A DNA stretch of 64,000 bases from Rossellomorea vietnamensis. Lineage in GTDB: Bacteria; Bacillota; Bacilli; Bacillales; Bacillaceae_B. Below, piece by piece: positions 62,401 to 64,000 of this stretch. Below the pieces are notes generated by a model. The model ran no database searches. It saw only the letters and a list, made by a program, of their open reading frames with translations, and was not told the origin of the DNA. Made by a program: the position numbers and the translations under genes. Each line of letters begins with the position of its first letter. The stretch's first letter is position 1. The stretch lies in the NCBI RefSeq assembly GCF_008180615.1, contig NZ_VTEH01000001.1:10027-74026 (forward strand). The letters run 5' to 3'.

Positions 62401-64000
62401 TTATTCTAAGAACCTTAATAGATCCCCATAAATGATGTCGTCGGAAAGCTCAAGCTCCTGGCGGACAGTTTCCTCATAAGGGATACATTTGGCAGGTACT
62501 ATTGCTTCACTAGTGTTTTCATAACAAACTCCATCGTTGAATGTAATATCTTTTGCAACAAAACTTCCGTCACGGAATATAACTGGGTGATCCTCATTTC
62601 TGTTAAATAATACGTGTCCAAAAGAGAGCTTATTTTCCGTATTGATCCCCAACAAGTGAAGGATGGTAGGACGGATATCTATCTCGCCGCCTGCCCTGCT
62701 GACTATTTCCCCTTCCTGTCCAGGTATGTGAATAATCAAAGGCACTTGCTGTAATGAAACATGGTTGACAGGGGACACCTCTTTCCCCAGCATTTCGAAA
62801 ATTCCCTCTTCAAACTTCTCGGAAATACCATAATGGTCACCGTAAAGGACGAACATTGTATTTTCATATAGTCCTTTATCTTTCAAATCCTGAAATAGCT
62901 TCTTAATTGCTTCATCCTGGTACCGTACAGTGGTTATATAACGATTGACAACATCCACTTCGGTATCCGCTTCTTTAATAAATTTATCTTCTTCTTCAAG
63001 AAGGAATGGGAAATGATTCGTTAAAGTAATCAGTCTTGAATAAAATGGCTGAGGAAGTTCCTCAAGCTTTTCTGCTGTTTGATTGAAGAACTCAATATCT
63101 TTTATTCCATAGTTCACTGAGTTTTCCTCAGTAACCTTATAGTCACGTTCTGAATAAAACCGGTCATACCCCAAAGCACTATACATATTTTCACGGTTCC
63201 AAAAGGTTCTTTCGTTACCATGAAAAACAGTTGAATAATAGTCCTTTTCCTTTAAAATGTGAGGAAGGCTGTAATAAGTATTTTCCGGCTTTTGAACAAA
63301 TACCGATCCGCTTGCTAGAGGGTATAATCCCGTATCAATCATAAATTCTGAATCGGATGTCTTTCCCTGCGCTGTCTGATCATACACACGGCTGAAATAA
63401 AAGCTATCTTCTATCAGGTCGTTTAAAAATGGAGTAATTTCCTCTCCATTATTATCCCGGTTGATTACAAAATTTTGAGTCGATTCCATACTAATCAGAA
63501 TCACATTTTTTCCTCTCGCAGCCCCAAATAAATCAGTTGAAGCACCTTCCTTGCTCTTAAGGTAATCTAAAGGAGGCAGTGCATCAGCCTTAGTGGCTAG
63601 TGATCGATTAAAAGGAGTCACCGCCCCAAGTGCAAAATCATACAGATGATAGTTATAGGGACCCAGAGCCTTAACCATGCCGTCACGGTCATAGGAAGCT
63701 GCAAATAGATATGGTGAGCGGAACAATCCGGTACCGACTGTAAATAATACGAGCACAACTCCCGCAGCAACGTATAATCCCTTTGTCTTGGCGGTAATAA
63801 CAGTTCCCTTTTTTGTCCTTGTTATCATTATCCAAGGAAGTATAAATAAATCAATAAATAGCAGCAGATCCCAAGGGCTCATCAATTCAAGAGTACTCGG
63901 GCCCAATCCACCTACATTATCGAACTGAAATAAGATGGGCAGAGTGACAAAATCGGTATAAAATCTATAATAAAGCAAGTCTCCGTATAATAAGGCATTG
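62401..64000 (-). CDS. ltaS: Lipoteichoic acid synthase-type sulfatase, 5' end beyond window
   Basis: At least 532 codons with no start before the right window edge; the frame stays open to 63999. The sequence covers part of the membrane region (ALLYGDLLYYRFYTDFVTLP, LLLFIDLFILPWIMI) and the complete extracellular catalytic domain. The latter has VILISMESTQNF (metal Glu), the Thr nucleophile in QGKTSDSEFMIDTG, and LYGDHYGISE (metal Asp/His). Polymerises glycerol phosphate from phosphatidylglycerol onto a glycolipid anchor. Could be any LtaS/YfnI/YvgJ-type paralogue. Confidence 0.88.
   Translation of the reverse strand, partial: NALLYGDLLYYRFYTDFVTLPILFQFDNVGGLGPSTLELMSPWDLLLFIDLFILPWIMITRTKKGTVITAKTKGLYVAAGVVLVLFTVGTGLFRSPYLFAASYDRDGMVKALGPYNYHLYDFALGAVTPFNRSLATKADALPPLDYLKSKEGASTDLFGAARGKNVILISMESTQNFVINRDNNGEEITPFLNDLIEDSFYFSRVYDQTAQGKTSDSEFMIDTGLYPLASGSVFVQKPENTYYSLPHILKEKDYYSTVFHGNERTFWNRENMYSALGYDRFYSERDYKVTEENSVNYGIKDIEFFNQTAEKLEELPQPFYSRLITLTNHFPFLLEEEDKFIKEADTEVDVVNRYITTVRYQDEAIKKLFQDLKDKGLYENTMFVLYGDHYGISEKFEEGIFEMLGKEVSPVNHVSLQQVPLIIHIPGQEGEIVSRAGGEIDIRPTILHLLGINTENKLSFGHVLFNRNEDHPVIFRDGSFVAKDITFNDGVCYENTSEAIVPAKCIPYEETVRQELELSDDIIYGDLLRFLE

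Overview
The window looks like chromosome of an endospore-forming, low-GC member of the Bacillaceae. The evidence is strong AGGAGG ribosome-binding sites, frequent TTG/GTG starts, sporulation-type genes (GerPA-like, YteA-like, Spo0M, Gly/Tyr-rich coat-like proteins), RsbR-type STAS proteins with candidate sigma-B promoters, and many small Bacillus-type proteins (YozQ, YfhE, YflT, IDEAL-domain and FbpB-like). No rRNA, tRNA, CRISPR array, prophage or intact transposase was seen. Most genes are short housekeeping or stress units of one to four genes, usually closed by clear intrinsic terminators.

Layout. 1-14 kb: a methyltransferase, small spore-type proteins, a CPBP protease, a DNA glycosylase, an FAD oxidoreductase, an S51 peptidase, a Nudix hydrolase, YjbQ, a DUF421 protein, a GNAT, a YteA-like zinc-finger protein and a run of very small genes. 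14-25 kb: a UPF0316 protein, a second DUF421 protein, a striking regulator-like gene (helix-turn-helix fused to a degenerate F1-ATPase beta subunit), a decaying SMR pair, DUF3231, LysE, HU, YflT, a STAS protein, a Cys-rich copper-binding protein and DegV. 25-37 kb: an unknown membrane protein, a GntR/ABC/sigma-factor operon, a broken glycine-betaine-binding gene, an AlaX-type tRNA-editing protein and a stress SDR. 37-48 kb: an FAD oxidoreductase, an RsbR-like protein, an NhaC antiporter, an HD hydrolase, DinB, a broken GNAT, an MDR reductase, and a TerC/Spo0M operon behind a yybP-ykoY (manganese) riboswitch. 48-64 kb: OppA, a secreted nuclease, an IDEAL protein, a solitary second DnaN clamp, flotillin, a CDF transporter, a cold-shock protein, a PAS-STAS protein, a second LysE and a lipoteichoic acid synthase cut by the window edge.

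Intergenic space is filled by at least five dispersed repeat families. R1 is a 122-bp long hairpin, single or in 2-4 tandem copies at a 125-126 bp period. R2 is a MITE-like 130-195 bp element with GGCTGTTTTCG / CGAAAAGAGCC ends and apparent 8-bp target duplications. R3 has ends GAGGCTGGGACA / TGTCCCAGCCTC. R4 carries AAGCGG-AATT-CCGCTT palindromes. R5 is related to R1 at its ends. Comparing the three R3 copies gives an empty site and occupied sites, so R1/R5 insertion boundaries can be read directly.

The most interesting single locus is the HTH-F1beta fusion at 15.4-16.4 kb. It keeps clear AtpD-like sequence at both ends of the beta core but has lost the P-loop lysine, and its own promoter carries a palindrome placed as an autoregulatory operator. 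The tandem-hairpin riboswitch leader at 48.2 kb and the solitary dnaN are the next best leads.
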